Shown here piece after piece: positions 54,347 through 64,000 of a DNA stretch of 64,000 nt. The stretch spans positions 1 to 64,000 of the forward strand of contig NZ_JACJHR010000022.1 of the NCBI RefSeq assembly GCF_014174495.1, in the 5' to 3' direction. Each line of letters opens with the position of its first letter. Positions within the stretch are counted from its first letter, which is position 1. The translations under genes were made by a program, and so were the position numbers. The stretch comes from Amycolatopsis echigonensis. Lineage in GTDB: Bacteria; Actinomycetota; Actinomycetes; Mycobacteriales; Pseudonocardiaceae. The notes beneath the pieces are model-generated. The model was not told the origin of the DNA and ran no database searches. It saw only the letters and a list, made by a program, of their open reading frames with translations.

Positions 54347-56758
54347 ATGGGCAGCGTGAGCACAGAAGACGGCAGCACTCCGGCCCGGCGGCGCGTCAAG
54401 AGCGGCAGCAGCGCTTCCCCCTCGTCCCCGGCTCCGCGCACCGCGGGCGGCAAGGCGACCTCGCGCGGGACCGCCGACACCGCCGCGTCCCGTCGGGCGA
54501 AATCCAAGGCGGTTGCGGCGGACGACACCGCCAAACCGGCCAAGCGCAAAACCGCCTCGAGCGCGCTGCGCACCACGGCGAAGAAACCCTCCGCCCCGCC
54601 CGCCGCCGCGCGATCGCGCCGGACCACGACCGAGAGCGGCGAGGAATTCCGCTCCGTTCCGTCGGCCCCGCCCGCCGTCACCTCCGCGCCCACCGCCGTC
54701 GAGACGCTTCCCGACGACCGTTATTTCAACCGCGAGCTGTCCTGGCTCGACTTCAACGCCCGCGTGCTCGCGCTGGCCGAGGACGAATCGCAGCCGCTGC
54801 TCGAACGGGCCAAGTTCCTCGCCATTTTCGCGTCCAATTTGGACGAGTTCTACATGGTCCGGGTCGCCGGGCTGAAACGGCGCGACGGCACCGGCCTGTC
54901 GGTGCGCAGCGCGGACGGGCTCACGCCGCGCGAACAGCTGGACTACATCGCCAAGCGCAACCAGGACCTGGTCGAGCGGCACACCGCCGCGTTCAAGGAG
55001 CACCTGCGCCCGCAGCTGGCCGAGCAGGACATCCGGATCGTCGGCTGGGCCGATCTGTCCGGAGCCGACCAGCTCCGGCTGTCGAGCTACTTCTCCGAGC
55101 AGATCTTCCCGGTGCTCACGCCGCTCGCGGTCGACCCGGCGCACCCGTTCCCGTACATCTCGGGGCTCTCGCTCAACCTCGCGGTGACGGTGCGGGACCC
55201 GCAGGGCGGGCTCGAACGGTTCGCGCGCGTGAAGGTGCCGAGCAACGTGCCCCGGCTGATGCGCGTGGAAACCGAACGCGGCAACCGGTCCGCCACCTTC
55301 CTGCCGCTCGAGGAACTGATCTCCGCGCACCTGAGCGATCTGTTCACCGGCATGGAGGTGACCGAGCACCACGTCTTCCGCGTCACCCGCAACGCCGATT
55401 TCGAGGTCGAGGAAGACCGCGACGAGGACCTGTTGCAGGCACTGGAACGCGAGCTGGCGCAGCGCCGGTTCGGCCCGCCGGTACGGCTCGAGGTCGCCCA
55501 GGACATGAGCGAGCACATGCTCGAACTGCTGCTGCGCGAGCTGGAAGTCGATCCCGAGGACGTCGTCGAGGTGCCCGGGCTGCTCGACCTCACCTGCCTG
55601 TTCCAGCTGTCCGGCGTCGACCGCAAGGAATTGAAGGACCGGCCGTTCGTGCCCGCGACGCATCCGGCGTTCGGCGAACGCGAGACGCCCAAGAGCGTGT
55701 TCGCGACGCTGCGCGAGGGCGATGTCCTGGTGCACCACCCGTACGACTCGTTCTCCACGAGCGTGCAGCGGTTCATCGAACAGGCCGCGGCCGATTCGAA
55801 GGTGCTGGCGATCAAGCAGACGCTGTACCGGACGTCCGGCGATTCGCCGATCGTGGACGCGCTGATCGACGCCGCCGAAGCGGGCAAGCAGGTCGTGGCG
55901 CTGGTGGAGATCAAGGCGCGGTTCGACGAGCAGGCCAACATCACCTGGGCGCGCACGCTGGAACGCGCGGGCGTGCACGTCGTGTACGGCTTGGTGGGCC
56001 TCAAAACGCACTGCAAGGTGTCGATGGTGGTGCGCCAGGAGGGTTCGACCATCCGCCGCTACTGCCACATCGGCACCGGCAACTACAACCCGAAGACCGC
56101 GCGGCTGTACGAAGACCTCGGCCTGCTGACCGCGGACCCGAGCATCGGCGCGGACATCACCGACCTGTTCAACGTCCTCACCGGCTATTCGCGCCAGGAC
56201 ACCTACCGCACGATCCTCACGTCGCCGCACGGCATCCGCCGCGGCATCGTGCGCGCGATCGGCGAGGAGATCGAGCTCGCGCGCGCCGGGCTCGAAGCGG
56301 GCATCAGGATCAAGTGCAACTCGCTCGTCGACGAGCAGGTGATCGACGCGCTGTACCACGCTTCGCAGGCCGGCGTTCCGGTCGACGTCGTGGTGCGCGG
56401 GATCTGCTCGCTGAAGCCGGGCGTCGAGGGATTGAGCGAGAACATCCGGGTCCGCTCGATCCTCGGCCGGTTCCTCGAGCATTCGCGGGTGTTCCACTTC
56501 CGCGCGGGCGGCACGCACTGGATCGGCAGCGCGGACATGATGCACCGCAACCTCGACCGCCGGATCGAGGCGCTGGTGCGGGTCAAAGACCCGAAGCTGA
56601 CGCGGCAGCTGGACGAGGTATTCGATTCGGCGCTCGACCCGCACACGCGCTGCTGGGTACTCAGTTCCTCGGGCGAATGGCAGCCGTTCCCGGCCGCCGG
56701 TTCTCAGGTGCGCGACCACCAGCTCGAACTCGCGAAGCTGCACGGGGCGGTCGGATGA
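54347..56758 (+). CDS. ppk: Polyphosphate kinase 1
   Basis: 803 aa. The core (from about 121: [20 protein letters not shown]) is normal: [21 protein letters not shown], the phospho-His region [21 protein letters not shown], and [27 protein letters not shown]. The N-terminal ~115 residues are an extra Ser/Ala/Lys-rich basic disordered tail, longer than in M. tuberculosis PPK1. ATG 54347 used; a GTG at 54356 would also work. Overlaps the mutT1 start by 4 nt. Confidence 0.95.
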   Translation: MGSVSTEDGSTPARRRVKSGSSASPSSPAPRTAGGKATSRGTADTAASRRAKSKAVAADDTAKPAKRKTASSALRTTAKKPSAPPAAARSRRTTTESGEEFRSVPSAPPAVTSAPTAVETLPDDRYFNRELSWLDFNARVLALAEDESQPLLERAKFLAIFASNLDEFYMVRVAGLKRRDGTGLSVRSADGLTPREQLDYIAKRNQDLVERHTAAFKEHLRPQLAEQDIRIVGWADLSGADQLRLSSYFSEQIFPVLTPLAVDPAHPFPYISGLSLNLAVTVRDPQGGLERFARVKVPSNVPRLMRVETERGNRSATFLPLEELISAHLSDLFTGMEVTEHHVFRVTRNADFEVEEDRDEDLLQALERELAQRRFGPPVRLEVAQDMSEHMLELLLRELEVDPEDVVEVPGLLDLTCLFQLSGVDRKELKDRPFVPATHPAFGERETPKSVFATLREGDVLVHHPYDSFSTSVQRFIEQAAADSKVLAIKQTLYRTSGDSPIVDALIDAAEAGKQVVALVEIKARFDEQANITWARTLERAGVHVVYGLVGLKTHCKVSMVVRQEGSTIRRYCHIGTGNYNPKTARLYEDLGLLTADPSIGADITDLFNVLTGYSRQDTYRTILTSPHGIRRGIVRAIGEEIELARAGLEAGIRIKCNSLVDEQVIDALYHASQAGVPVDVVVRGICSLKPGVEGLSENIRVRSILGRFLEHSRVFHFRAGGTHWIGSADMMHRNLDRRIEALVRVKDPKLTRQLDEVFDSALDPHTRCWVLSSSGEWQPFPAAGSQVRDHQLELAKLHGAVG

Positions 56759-57702
56759 GCGTGGACGTCCGGGCCGCCGGCGCGGTGCTCTGGCGCCGTG
56801 CCGGGGACGGGTTCGAGGTCGCCCTCGTGCACCGGCCCCGCTATGACGATTGGTCGCTGCCGAAGGGAAAGGTCGACCCCGGCGAGACGATCGCGGCCAC
56901 CGCGGTGCGCGAGATCGCCGAGGAGACCGGGTTCCGCGCGGTGCTGGGCCGCTACGTCGCGCAGACGACGTACGAGGTCCCCGCGAAGAACAACGGGCGG
57001 CTGCTGCGCAAGAGCGTCGACTACTTCAGCGCCGAAGCCGTTTCCGGCGTCTTCGAGCCCAACCACGAGGTCGACGAACTGCGCTGGCTGGACCCGATCG
57101 CGGCGGAGCGGCTGCTCACGCGCCCGGCGGATGTCCGGGTGCTGCGCGAGTTCTGCGCCCTCCCGCCCGCACAGACGACAGTGTTGCTGGTGCGGCACGC
57201 CAAGGCGGGCAAACGCGAGGACTGGACCGGCGACGACGACCTCCGTCCGCTGTCGGAAGCCGGTCAGCGCCAAGCGGCCGCGCTGCGCGACCTGCTGCCG
57301 CTCTTCGGCCCCGATCGGGTGTTCTCCGCGCCGCGGCTGCGGTGCGTGCAGACCGTCGGCGGAATCGCGGAATCGCTCGGCGTCGAGGTGCAGCACGAGC
57401 CGTTGCTGTCGGAGGAGGGCTACTGGCCCGACCCGCTCCTCGGAATCCGCCGCCTGCTGGCGATCGCGGCCGACGGGGGCACCCCGCTGATCAGCAGTCA
57501 GGGCGGCGTGATCCCGGACCTGGTGAGCGCGCTGGCGGACCGGGACGGCCTGGAACTGCCCGCCGCCCGCGACGGCGTGGTGCCGAGCAAGAAGGGCTCG
57601 CTGTGGGTCCTGTCGTTCTGCCCCGGCGACGACGGACCGGTTCTGGTGAGCGCGGATTATTACCCCAGCCCGCTGCCCGCTCCGGTGCCCTCGGCAGGCT
57701 GA
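56755..57702 (+). CDS. mutT1: MutT1-type NUDIX hydrolase with C-terminal histidine-phosphatase domain
   Basis: 315 aa. Nudix box [23 protein letters not shown] fits GX5EX7REUXEEXGU. A histidine-phosphatase domain follows from about 140 ([15 protein letters not shown] with the RHG-like motif, [10 protein letters not shown]). This two-domain form is the mycobacterial MutT1 (Rv2985), which hydrolyses 8-oxo-dGTP and diadenosine polyphosphates. Coupled to ppk. Confidence 0.93.
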   Translation: MSVDVRAAGAVLWRRAGDGFEVALVHRPRYDDWSLPKGKVDPGETIAATAVREIAEETGFRAVLGRYVAQTTYEVPAKNNGRLLRKSVDYFSAEAVSGVFEPNHEVDELRWLDPIAAERLLTRPADVRVLREFCALPPAQTTVLLVRHAKAGKREDWTGDDDLRPLSEAGQRQAAALRDLLPLFGPDRVFSAPRLRCVQTVGGIAESLGVEVQHEPLLSEEGYWPDPLLGIRRLLAIAADGGTPLISSQGGVIPDLVSALADRDGLELPAARDGVVPSKKGSLWVLSFCPGDDGPVLVSADYYPSPLPAPVPSAG

Positions 57703-58895
57703 TCTTTTTCACCGGACGTCGTTCTCGTTCGCGGGTGCTGCCGCCATTCGGCGGGCCGCGGATTCTATAGAGACCGGTATTGCTGAGCGGTGCTCAGCAA
57801 TTGTCCCGGGTCCCGGCATAAGCGACGTCCGAGACAGCCTCGAGGGGTTTAATTACCCCCGGCGGGGATTTATCTCCAGGCGTCGGATTAGCCCTCCCGG
57901 ACAGTGCGCCGATTACCTTCCCTCGGTGTCCTGGCACGCGGTCCGGACGCCGGAATCTGTTGTCTTATCAGCAATCCGGCGGGGTTCTTTTCGACGCCCG
58001 GACAGCCCGCCGACCTCGGGAAACGCTGTCTTCTCACTGCCGCAACACCCATCCGGACCGAGGCCGCGGCAACCCCGGTGAGGCAGCGAATTCCCGATCT
58101 CCGGCGACGCTCTCCGCTGCTCAGCCCGTTCGGCTGCTCAGCCCGTCCCCGCACCGGCTCGCCCAGGAACCACGCGCCCTCAACGGCTTCCAGCACGCAG
58201 CGCCCCCTGCCCCCATGCCACATCAGCCGACCGCCCCGGCCTCCTCACCTGGTGTGGAATCCCGGCGCACCACAACGGCTCAGCCGCACCGCCACCCCAG
58301 CCCGCCCGCCGAACCGCCCCGGTACCGCGACCCGATGCCCGCATCGCCTCGCCAAACTGTGGCACCGCATCCAGCGCCGCAACTCCGCCCGCCACAACAG
58401 GTCAGCCACCCGCCCTAGCAGGTCGACACCACAATCGGCCCGCCAGCACGGCAACTCAGCCCGCTGATCCGGACACCCACTGAGCCGAACCCAGCCGCCG
58501 AATCCACCGCGCCAGCACGACAACGCCGCCCCGCATCACCACTGTGGGCACCCTGCCTGGCCGAACCGCAGTCCCCACAGCCCGCCGCACCAGCACCACG
58601 ACGCCGCCCCGGCCCATCAACCCGAACACCACACCTGGCCGAACCGCAGTCCCCACAACGCCTCACTGCTCCCCCGCTGCCCCGGCCCCGCAAGGTCTCA
58701 CCGTTGCCCCGCCAACCTCCAGCCCCACAACGCCTCACCCCTCCCCAGCCAGCCGACCAACCCCTCAGCGCATCACCGCTGCCCCGACGACCCCCAGCCC
58801 TCGCAACGCCTCACCGCTCCCCCACCAACCCACGCCCCAATAACCCCGCCCTCCGCACCGACTCCCGCCCGTCCAGCCGAGAAACCCCCGGAAAC
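57703..58895. repeat. Long non-coding spacer with C-rich imperfect repeats
   Basis: No gene on either strand from the mutT1 stop to the hupB terminator. From about 58250 on, the plus strand is strongly C-over-G skewed. The word CAGCAC(G/C)AC with ACGCCGCCCCG recurs at about 58513 and 58591 (78 bp), CTGGCCGAACCGCAGTCC occurs twice near 58556 and 58634, and CAACGCCTCAC-type words recur about every 38 bp from 58657 to 58840. Before 58250 the DNA is less skewed; no promoter or repeat was seen there apart from an AT-rich patch at 57840-57880. Confidence 0.75.
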
Positions 58896-58937
58896 GCGGC
58901 AGGGCCCCGACCTCACCCGAGGTCGGGGCCCTGCCGC
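58896..58937 (-). terminator. Terminator of hupB
   Basis: An 18-bp perfect stem, 58896-58913 paired with 58920-58937 (arm starting GCGGCAGGGCCCC), 6-nt loop, 18 nt after the hupB stop on the minus strand. Confidence 0.85.
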
Positions 58938-58955
58938 GAAGCGACGATTACCGAA

Positions 58956-59597
58956 TTACTTCTTCTTGGCCGCCGAGGTGCGCTTCGCCGGGGCCCGCTT
59001 GGCCGCGGCCGTGGTCTTCTTCGCTGCCGTGGTGGTCTTGGCGGCAGGCTTGGCGGCGGCCTTCGCCCGCGTGGTGGTGGCCTTCGGGGCCGCCTTGGCG
59101 CGGGTCGTGGTCGACTTCGCGGCCGTCGCGCGCGTCGTCGTCTTGGCCGCGGTGGCCTTGGCGGGAGCCTTGGCCGCGGTGGCGCGAGTGCGCGTGGCGG
59201 CGGGCTTCGCCGCGGTGGCACGGGTGCTGCGCGTGGCGGTCGTCGACGCGGCGCGGGTGCTCGTGGCGCGCGCGGTGGTGCCGGTGGCCCGCTTCGCCGC
59301 CGTGGCCTTCGGCAGCTTCTTCGAACCGGAAATCACGTCCTTGAACGTGGTGCCCGCGCGGAACGCCGGAACGTTCGTCTTCTTCACTCGCACGGCTTCG
59401 CCGGTGCGCGGGTTGCGCGCGGTGCGGGCGGCACGAGCGCGCTTCTCGAACACCCCGAAGCCGGTGATGTTCACCTTTTCGCCCTTGTTGACCGTCCGGA
59501 TGATGATGTCGACGAGACCGTCGACGGCCTCCGAAGCAACCTTTTTGTCGCCCAGACGCTCCGACAGCGCCTCGATCAGCTGGGCCTTGTTGGCCAT
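58956..59597 (-). CDS. hupB: HU-type nucleoid protein with Lys/Ala-rich tail
   Basis: 213 aa from ATG 59597 ([16 protein letters not shown]). Residues 1-90 are the HU fold with [25 protein letters not shown] and the DNA-binding arm [19 protein letters not shown]. Residues about 105-213 are a repetitive tail of [11 protein letters not shown] and KPAAK units, as in mycobacterial HupB. Such tails compact DNA and are modified on Lys. Conserved neighbour of leuD. Confidence 0.97.
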   Translation of the reverse strand: MANKAQLIEALSERLGDKKVASEAVDGLVDIIIRTVNKGEKVNITGFGVFEKRARAARTARNPRTGEAVRVKKTNVPAFRAGTTFKDVISGSKKLPKATAAKRATGTTARATSTRAASTTATRSTRATAAKPAATRTRATAAKAPAKATAAKTTTRATAAKSTTTRAKAAPKATTTRAKAAAKPAAKTTTAAKKTTAAAKRAPAKRTSAAKKK

Positions 59598-59840
59598 TCC
59601 AGTCCCTCCAAGAAGAACTCTTCGTCCACGGCCAGGTCGGCCGGCTAACGCACACGGTATTACCAAGACAGCACAAATTCCAAACGGCACGCGAAATTTT
59701 CCCTTGCGGCGGGAACGGTTCCGCCCTCCCGAAGGACCCGTTTCCGGTCCCGGGAGGCTCCGTTTGGCGCGGGCGAAGAGGGGGCCCGCCGGGGCGGGAT
59801 TCCCTTTCCGAGCAGGGAATCCGCGCCCCGGCGGCGCGGT

Positions 59841-60443
59841 TCAGGAGGTCGCGGCGGGCAGCGTCACGGGCTTCCAGGAGGGCCGCTGGGACTCGAACGC
59901 GTCGATGTCCCCCGCGTGGCGCAGAGTCAGCGCGATGTCGTCGAGTCCTTCGAGCAGCCGCCAGCGGACGTAGTCGTCGATCTGGAAGGGCGCGGTGAAG
60001 TCCTTGGCCCGCACGGTCTTGGCTTCGAGGTCCACCGTCACCTCGGTGCCGGGCTCGTTCTCCAGCAGCTTCCAGAGCAGTTCGACATCCGACTGCTCGC
60101 ACTGCGCGGCGACGAGGCCGCCCTTGCCGGAGTTGCCGCGGAAGATGTCGGCGAAGCGGGACGAGATGACGACCCGGAAGCCGTAGTCCAGCAACGCCCA
60201 CACGGCGTGCTCGCGCGACGAACCGGTGCCGAAGTCGGGCCCGGCGACGAGCACCGAGCCGCTGGAGAACGGTTCCTGATTGAGGATGAAGTCCTCCTGC
60301 GCGCGCCAGGCGGCGAACAGCCCGTCCTCGAATCCGGTGCGGGTCACGCGCTTGAGGTAGACGGCCGGGATGATCTGATCAGTGTCCACGTTGGACCTGC
60401 GCAGCGGGACCCCGATCCCGGTGTGCTGGGTGAACGGTTCCAT
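59841..60443 (-). CDS. leuD: 3-isopropylmalate dehydratase small subunit
   Basis: 200 aa. Swivel domain of isopropylmalate isomerase in leucine synthesis: [48 protein letters not shown] follows GAGAGGAGCTCCCACC. 23 nt after leuC, same operon. Two subunits together carry out the dehydration/hydration of isopropylmalate. Confidence 0.97.
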   Translation of the reverse strand: MEPFTQHTGIGVPLRRSNVDTDQIIPAVYLKRVTRTGFEDGLFAAWRAQEDFILNQEPFSSGSVLVAGPDFGTGSSREHAVWALLDYGFRVVISSRFADIFRGNSGKGGLVAAQCEQSDVELLWKLLENEPGTEVTVDLEAKTVRAKDFTAPFQIDDYVRWRLLEGLDDIALTLRHAGDIDAFESQRPSWKPVTLPAATS

Positions 60444-60466
60444 GGTGGGAGCTCCTCTCGGGGAAG

Positions 60467-61891
60467 TCAGGCGGGCAGGTCGGCGGGCGAGGACAGCGTC
60501 CCGCGCACGGCGGTGGCGGCGGCCACGAGCGGCGAGACGAGGTGCGTGCGGCCGCCCTTGCCTTGCCGCCCCTCGAAGTTGCGGTTGGAGGTGGACGCGC
60601 TGCGCTCGCCGGGGGCGAGCTGGTCCGGGTTCATCCCGAGACACATGGAGCAGCCTGCCTGCCGCCATTCGGCTCCCGCCTCGGAGAAGACCTTGTCCAG
60701 GCCTTCCTCCTCGGCGGCCTTGCGCACTCGCATCGAACCGGGCACCACGAGCATCCGGACCGAATCGGCCACCTTCCGCCCGCGCAGGACCTCGGCCGCG
60801 GCGCGCAGATCCTCGATCCGGCCGTTGGTGCACGAGCCGAGGAACACCGTGTCCACCGCGATCTCGCGCAGCGGGGTGCCCGGCTTCAGATCCATGTAAG
60901 TCAGCGCCTTCTCCGCGGCGAAGCGCGCGTTCTCGTCCGCGATCGCGGCCGGGTCCGGCACCGTCTCGCTCAGCGGCAGGCCCTGTCCCGGGTTGGTGCC
61001 CCACGTCACGAACGGCGTCAGCTGGTCCGCGTCGAGGTGGACTTCGGCGTCGAATTCCGCGCCCTCGTCGGTGCGCAGTTCGCGCCAGGCGGCGACGGCG
61101 GCGTCCCAGTCCGCGCCCTTCGGAGCGTGCGGACGGCCCTTCAGGTAGGCGAAGGTCGTTTCGTCCGGCGCGATCATGCCGGCGCGCGCGCCCGCCTCGA
61201 TCGACATGTTGCAGATGGTCATCCGGGCTTCCATCGACAGCTCCTCGATGGCCTTGCCGCGGTACTCGAGGACGTAGCCCTGCCCGCCGCCGGTGCCGAT
61301 TTTGGCGATCACGGCGAGGATCACGTCCTTCGCGGTGACGCCCGGCTGCAGCGTGCCGTCGACGTTGATCGCCATCGTCTTGAACGGCCGCAGCGGCAGC
61401 GTCTGGGTGGCGAGCACGTGCTCGACTTCGGAGGTGCCGATGCCGAACGCCATCGCGCCGAACGCGCCGTGCGTGGAGGTGTGACTGTCGCCGCACACCA
61501 CGGTGGTGCCCGGCTGGGTCAGGCCGAGCTGCGGTCCGATCACGTGCACGATGCCCTGTTCGGCGTCGCCCATCGGGTGCAGCCGGACGCCGAACTCCTT
61601 GCAGTTGCGGCGAAGCGTGTCGACCTGGGTGCGGGACACCGGGTCGGCGATCGGGAGGTCGATGTCCACCGTGGGGACGTTGTGGTCCTCGGTGGCGATG
61701 GTGAGGTCGGGGCGGCGCACCTTCCGCCCGGCCAGCCGCAGGCCGTCGAACGCCTGCGGGCTGGTCACTTCGTGCACCAGGTGGAGGTCGATGTAGAGCA
61801 GATCCGGTTCGGCGCCTTCGCCTCGGCGCACGAGGTGGCTGTCCCACACCTTCTCCGCCAGCGTACGAGCCTTGCCGGTGGGGCTGGTCAT
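60467..61891 (-). CDS. leuC: 3-isopropylmalate dehydratase large subunit
   Basis: 474 aa aconitase-family catalytic subunit. The [4Fe-4S] Cys ligands are in FLGSCTNGR and [44 protein letters not shown] and [10 protein letters not shown] are standard. ATG 61891 with GAAGGAGCC upstream. Divergent from the IclR gene, its likely regulator. Confidence 0.97.
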   Translation of the reverse strand: MTSPTGKARTLAEKVWDSHLVRRGEGAEPDLLYIDLHLVHEVTSPQAFDGLRLAGRKVRRPDLTIATEDHNVPTVDIDLPIADPVSRTQVDTLRRNCKEFGVRLHPMGDAEQGIVHVIGPQLGLTQPGTTVVCGDSHTSTHGAFGAMAFGIGTSEVEHVLATQTLPLRPFKTMAINVDGTLQPGVTAKDVILAVIAKIGTGGGQGYVLEYRGKAIEELSMEARMTICNMSIEAGARAGMIAPDETTFAYLKGRPHAPKGADWDAAVAAWRELRTDEGAEFDAEVHLDADQLTPFVTWGTNPGQGLPLSETVPDPAAIADENARFAAEKALTYMDLKPGTPLREIAVDTVFLGSCTNGRIEDLRAAAEVLRGRKVADSVRMLVVPGSMRVRKAAEEEGLDKVFSEAGAEWRQAGCSMCLGMNPDQLAPGERSASTSNRNFEGRQGKGGRTHLVSPLVAAATAVRGTLSSPADLPA

Positions 61892-61956
61892 CTCCGGCTC
61901 CTTCCTCGGGATCGGCCGGGAGCACGGAACCCGGACGATGCCGGTGAGGAGGGGGC

Positions 61957-61976
61957 AGCCGCGGCTGTCCGCGGCT
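61957..61976 (-). promoter_or_regulatory. Hairpin in the leuC leader
   Basis: AGCCGCGG-4 nt-CCGCGGCT, a perfect 8-bp stem, lies in the untranslated leader 66 bp upstream of the leuC start. No leucine-rich leader frame is seen, so classical attenuation is not supported. May affect mRNA stability. Confidence 0.4.
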
Positions 61977-62000
61977 CCGGGTTTCGTTTTTCCCAGATTC

Positions 62001-62030
62001 TGGACTTCCCACACTGCGGGAAGATAGTAT
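62001..62030 (+). promoter_or_regulatory. Promoter and operator of the IclR gene
   Basis: TGGACT (62001-62006) and TAGTAT (62025-62030) are separated by 18 bp. The GTG start is only 6 nt after the -10 box, so the mRNA is probably leaderless. CTTCCC (62005-62010) and GGGAAG (62018-62023) form a dyad between the two boxes, a likely autoregulatory operator; the palindromic GATACTATC core could also serve leuC. Confidence 0.65.
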
Positions 62031-62036
62031 CGCGTC

Positions 62037-62738
62037 GTGGGACAGCATAGCGGTATCGGAGTACTGGACAAAGCCGTGGCCGTGCTGCAGGCCGTCGCCG
62101 AGGACCCGTGCGGGCTGGCGGAACTGTGCACGCGCACCGGGCTTCCGCGCGCGACCGCGCACCGGCTCGCGGTCGGGCTCGAAGTGCATCGCCTGCTGCG
62201 GCGGGGGCCGGACGGGCGCTGGCGGCCGGGCACCGCGCTCGCCGAACTCGCGGGCGGCTCGACCGACCCGTTGCTCGACGCGGCGAGTTCGGTGCTGCCG
62301 AAGCTTCGGGACATCACCGGCGAAAGCGTTCAGCTTTACCGGCGCGACGGCGTGCAGCGCGTGTGCGTTTCGACCGCGGAACCGCCGAGCGGTTTGCGCG
62401 ACACGGTTCCGATCGGTTCGCGGCTGCCGATGACGGCGGGCTCGGGCGCGAAGGTCCTTGCCGCGTGGTCGGATCCGCACACGCAGCGGACGATCCTCGC
62501 CGACGCGGTTTACGGCGAACGCACTCTGCTCGAAGTACGCCGCCGCGGCTGGGCGCAAAGCGTCGCCGAACGCGAACCGGGCGTCGCGAGCGTTTCGGCC
62601 CCGGTGCGCGATTCCTCGGGCACAGTCGTCGCCGCGGTGTCGGTGTCCGGCCCGATCGAACGCATAGGGCGCAAACCCGGCGCACGATGGGCAGCGGACC
62701 TTCTCGCCGCCGCCGACGCGCTTCAGGAACGCCTCTGA
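62037..62738 (+). CDS. ndgR: IclR-family regulator of leuCD (NdgR/LtbR type)
   Basis: 233 aa, GTG start. N-terminal winged helix ([47 protein letters not shown]) and a C-terminal ligand domain ([36 protein letters not shown]). The position divergent from leuC and the length match NdgR/LtbR, which regulate leucine and other amino-acid genes. The final ~70 codons recur in decayed form downstream. Confidence 0.9.
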   Translation: MGQHSGIGVLDKAVAVLQAVAEDPCGLAELCTRTGLPRATAHRLAVGLEVHRLLRRGPDGRWRPGTALAELAGGSTDPLLDAASSVLPKLRDITGESVQLYRRDGVQRVCVSTAEPPSGLRDTVPIGSRLPMTAGSGAKVLAAWSDPHTQRTILADAVYGERTLLEVRRRGWAQSVAEREPGVASVSAPVRDSSGTVVAAVSVSGPIERIGRKPGARWAADLLAAADALQERL

Positions 62739-62766
62739 CACCCGCTCCCACCGCGCACCAACCCCA

Positions 62767-62806
62767 GGCCGCCTCCCCGCCACCCGGCGGGGAGGCGGCC
62801 TTTTTC
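62767..62806 (+). terminator. Terminator of the IclR gene
   Basis: GGCCGCCTCCCCGC (62767-62780) pairs with 62787-62800, followed by TTTTTCGC. A strong intrinsic terminator. Confidence 0.9.
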
Positions 62807-63710
62807 GCACAGCCGACCCCGCGCACGACGAACGCACTCGGCGAAGCACGCCGGTCCCAACACCGCCCAACGCGAACCTCGCACCGCGGCACCGGCACGC
62901 GATTCGCCGACACCGCCGTCATCGCCGACACCCCTGTGCCGGTCTCCGGCCCGCCCGAACACATCGGCCCCAACCCGGGCTGCCGCCCCGCCGCACCGGC
63001 AGGAGACGCCTTTCCACCCCATGACGACTCACGCCGACGCGACCTACGGCGAACCCCACTCCGCGCAACGCACGCTGCGGCTGCCCCAAAGCACCGCGAA
63101 CATCCCGGCCCCGGCATGCGATTCCCCGCCACCGCCACCGCGCCGATCCCGAACGCCTCAGCCGCCCGCCGCGCCTCAACCCGGCGCGCCTTCCCGGCGC
63201 ACCGGCACTCGTCTTGCGCGCATACGACCCCACACCGGGCACGCCCGAAGCACACCGCCACCGGACCCACCGCGTCGCCCAACACGAACCCGGCGCCCCG
63301 AACACCCCAACCCCGGAACGCGATTCCCCGCCACCGCCGCCCCGCCGATCCCCAGCCCCGCCCGAACACATCAGCCGCAAACCGCGCCCCAACCCGGCCT
63401 GCCTTCCCGGCGCACCGGCAGTCGCCTTGCACACGCACGACCCCACCCCGGACCCACTCCACGCGAAGCACACCACCAACCAGACCCCAGGGTCGCCCAA
63501 CACGAACCGAGCACTCCGAACGCCCCAACTCCAAAGCGCGATTCCCAGCCACCGCCACCGCGGCGATCCCGGGCCCCGAACGCATCAGCCGCGAACCCGG
63601 CGCACGACCCTCGCCGCCGACGCCCTCCACGAACGCCTCCGACGCCCCTCTCCCACCGCGCGCCAACCCCAGACCGCCTCCCCGCCACGCCCGTACGGGG
63701 CAGCCTTTTT
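62807..63710. repeat. Decayed tandem copies of the IclR gene 3' end
   Basis: Four degenerate units resemble the last ~70 codons of the neighbouring regulator gene. The gene word GAACGCAT (62658) recurs as GAACACAT (62957), GAACGCCT (63151), GAACACAT (63364) and GAACGCAT (63578), spaced 299, 194, 213 and 214 bp. Around each are matches to the gene, e.g. CGCGATTC, GTCGCC.AACACGAAC and CCGCAAACC. The fourth copy matches the gene end closely, up to an eroded terminator at 63674-63710 (CCGCCTCCCCGCC..TTTTT). Frames are disrupted, so no protein is made. 63711-63957 holds no gene; one small hairpin CGGCCGCT/AGCGGCCG at 63744-63773. Confidence 0.8.
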
Positions 63711-63957
63711 CGCGCGGTTTTCGATCGTCCTCAGTAGACCGTCCGGCCGCTTCGGGGGTCGTCCGAGCGGCCGCGCACGACCCGGCCGGAGAGCCCCAAG
63801 AGAAGACAAAACCGCAGGACAACGGGTGTCTACATGCGACTTTGCCGGTGCCCCAAGCACTCTCGCGGGTCTTCCGGCCAGTGAAAGAATCCGGCGACGC
63901 GGCCCCCTCGCCGACTTGCCGGTTACCCGACACGGCAACGAAAAAGGCAGGTCCCGA

Positions 63958-63986
63958 TTGGACTTGCGAAGTCTATGGGTGATAAT
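63958..63986 (+). promoter_or_regulatory. Sigma-70-like promoter at the right edge
   Basis: TTGGAC (63958-63963), 17-bp spacer, GATAAT (63981-63986), close to consensus. It points to a transcript starting just inside or beyond the window. In the syntenic mycobacterial region tRNA genes follow the IclR gene, so a tRNA is a candidate target (inference). Confidence 0.7.
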
Positions 63987-64000
63987 GACTGCGTTCGGCC

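Noticed and set aside
57888..58895. Open frames across the C-rich spacer (e.g. proline/threonine-rich proteins on the plus strand)
   Set aside because: Open only because the C-rich composition lacks stop codons; no ribosome sites, no domain, overlapping frames equally open.
62739..63982. A long plus-strand frame continuing from within the IclR gene to the right edge
   Set aside because: It is a shifted frame through the gene and the decayed repeats; residue make-up (Pro/Thr/Arg/His) reflects composition, not a protein.
63711..64000. tRNA gene at the right edge
   Set aside because: No cloverleaf or T-loop sequence is visible inside the window; only the promoter-like boxes are.
1..64000. Insertion sequences, phage genes or integrases
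   Set aside because: No transposase or integrase signature and no terminal inverted repeats with target duplications were seen.

Overview
The window is a high-GC actinobacterial chromosome segment. Codon use, operons packed with ATGA/TGATG overlaps, frequent GTG starts, a SepIVA/DivIVA-like coiled-coil protein beside rnc-rpmF, an HU protein with a long Lys/Ala tail and an F420 gene all point to the Mycobacteriales/Pseudonocardiales. The order recG - DAK phosphatase - rpmB - ung - thiL - DUF3515 - ddl - gpsA - cofC - ppk - mutT1 - hupB - leuD - leuC - IclR follows the Mycobacterium tuberculosis Rv2973c-Rv2989 block, with insertions. A Pseudonocardiaceae member such as Amycolatopsis is the best guess (inference). 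I see no insertion sequence, prophage, CRISPR array, rRNA or tRNA gene.

Layout. (1) 1-6.4 kb, minus: one-carbon operon gcvP-gcvT-gcvH-glyA-lipA behind a tandem glycine riboswitch. It joins glycine cleavage, serine/glycine interconversion and synthesis of the lipoyl cofactor that GcvH needs. (2) 6.6-10.8 kb, minus: glutamine synthetase-like ligase, class I amidotransferase-like hydrolase, aldehyde dehydrogenase and SDR, a gamma-glutamylation route for an amine or amino alcohol. (3) 11-18 kb: stress protein, mutM, rnc-rpmF-yceD, SepIVA-like gene, a two-domain secreted guanyl RNase, coaD, rsmD. (4) 18-24.6 kb: HelR/HelD-type ATPase, flavin monooxygenase plus alpha/beta hydrolase, a membrane protein-GntR operon with a clear operator, arginase-family enzyme. 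(5) 24.7-32.6 kb: pyruvate carboxylase, an unusual subtilase, erythromycin esterase homologue divergent from TetR, a long repeat array, GNAT. (6) 32.8-44.1 kb: recG, DAK-domain phosphatase/kinase, rpmB, hydrolase, ung, gamma-carbonic anhydrase, GNAT, thiL, small Lrp-type protein, DUF3515, MFS transporter, ddl. (7) 44.4-51.5 kb: MocR/PNPOx divergon, two-component system, VOC protein plus methyltransferase, asparaginase, cysteine dioxygenase with a Cys-rich leader peptide. (8) 51.7-62.7 kb: gpsA, acyltransferase, cofC, ppk, mutT1, hupB, leuD-leuC divergent from an IclR regulator. (9) 62.7-64 kb: a decayed repeat array derived from the end of the IclR gene, then a sigma-70-like promoter at the edge.

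The most unusual material is non-coding. Four long intergenic regions (11.55-12.2, 31.27-32.06, 57.7-58.9, 62.8-63.7 kb) are imperfect repeat arrays with periods near 70, 106 (53+53), 38/78 and 210 bp, and the last is visibly homologous to the 3' end of the gene beside it. Near-identical 55-bp palindromes sit directly after two unrelated stop codons. Protein-level oddities are the tandem RNase with a second domain lacking its catalytic Glu, and a subtilase without its oxyanion Asn or propeptide. Coordinates are read from the sequence; function assignments rest on recognised motifs, and no database search was possible.
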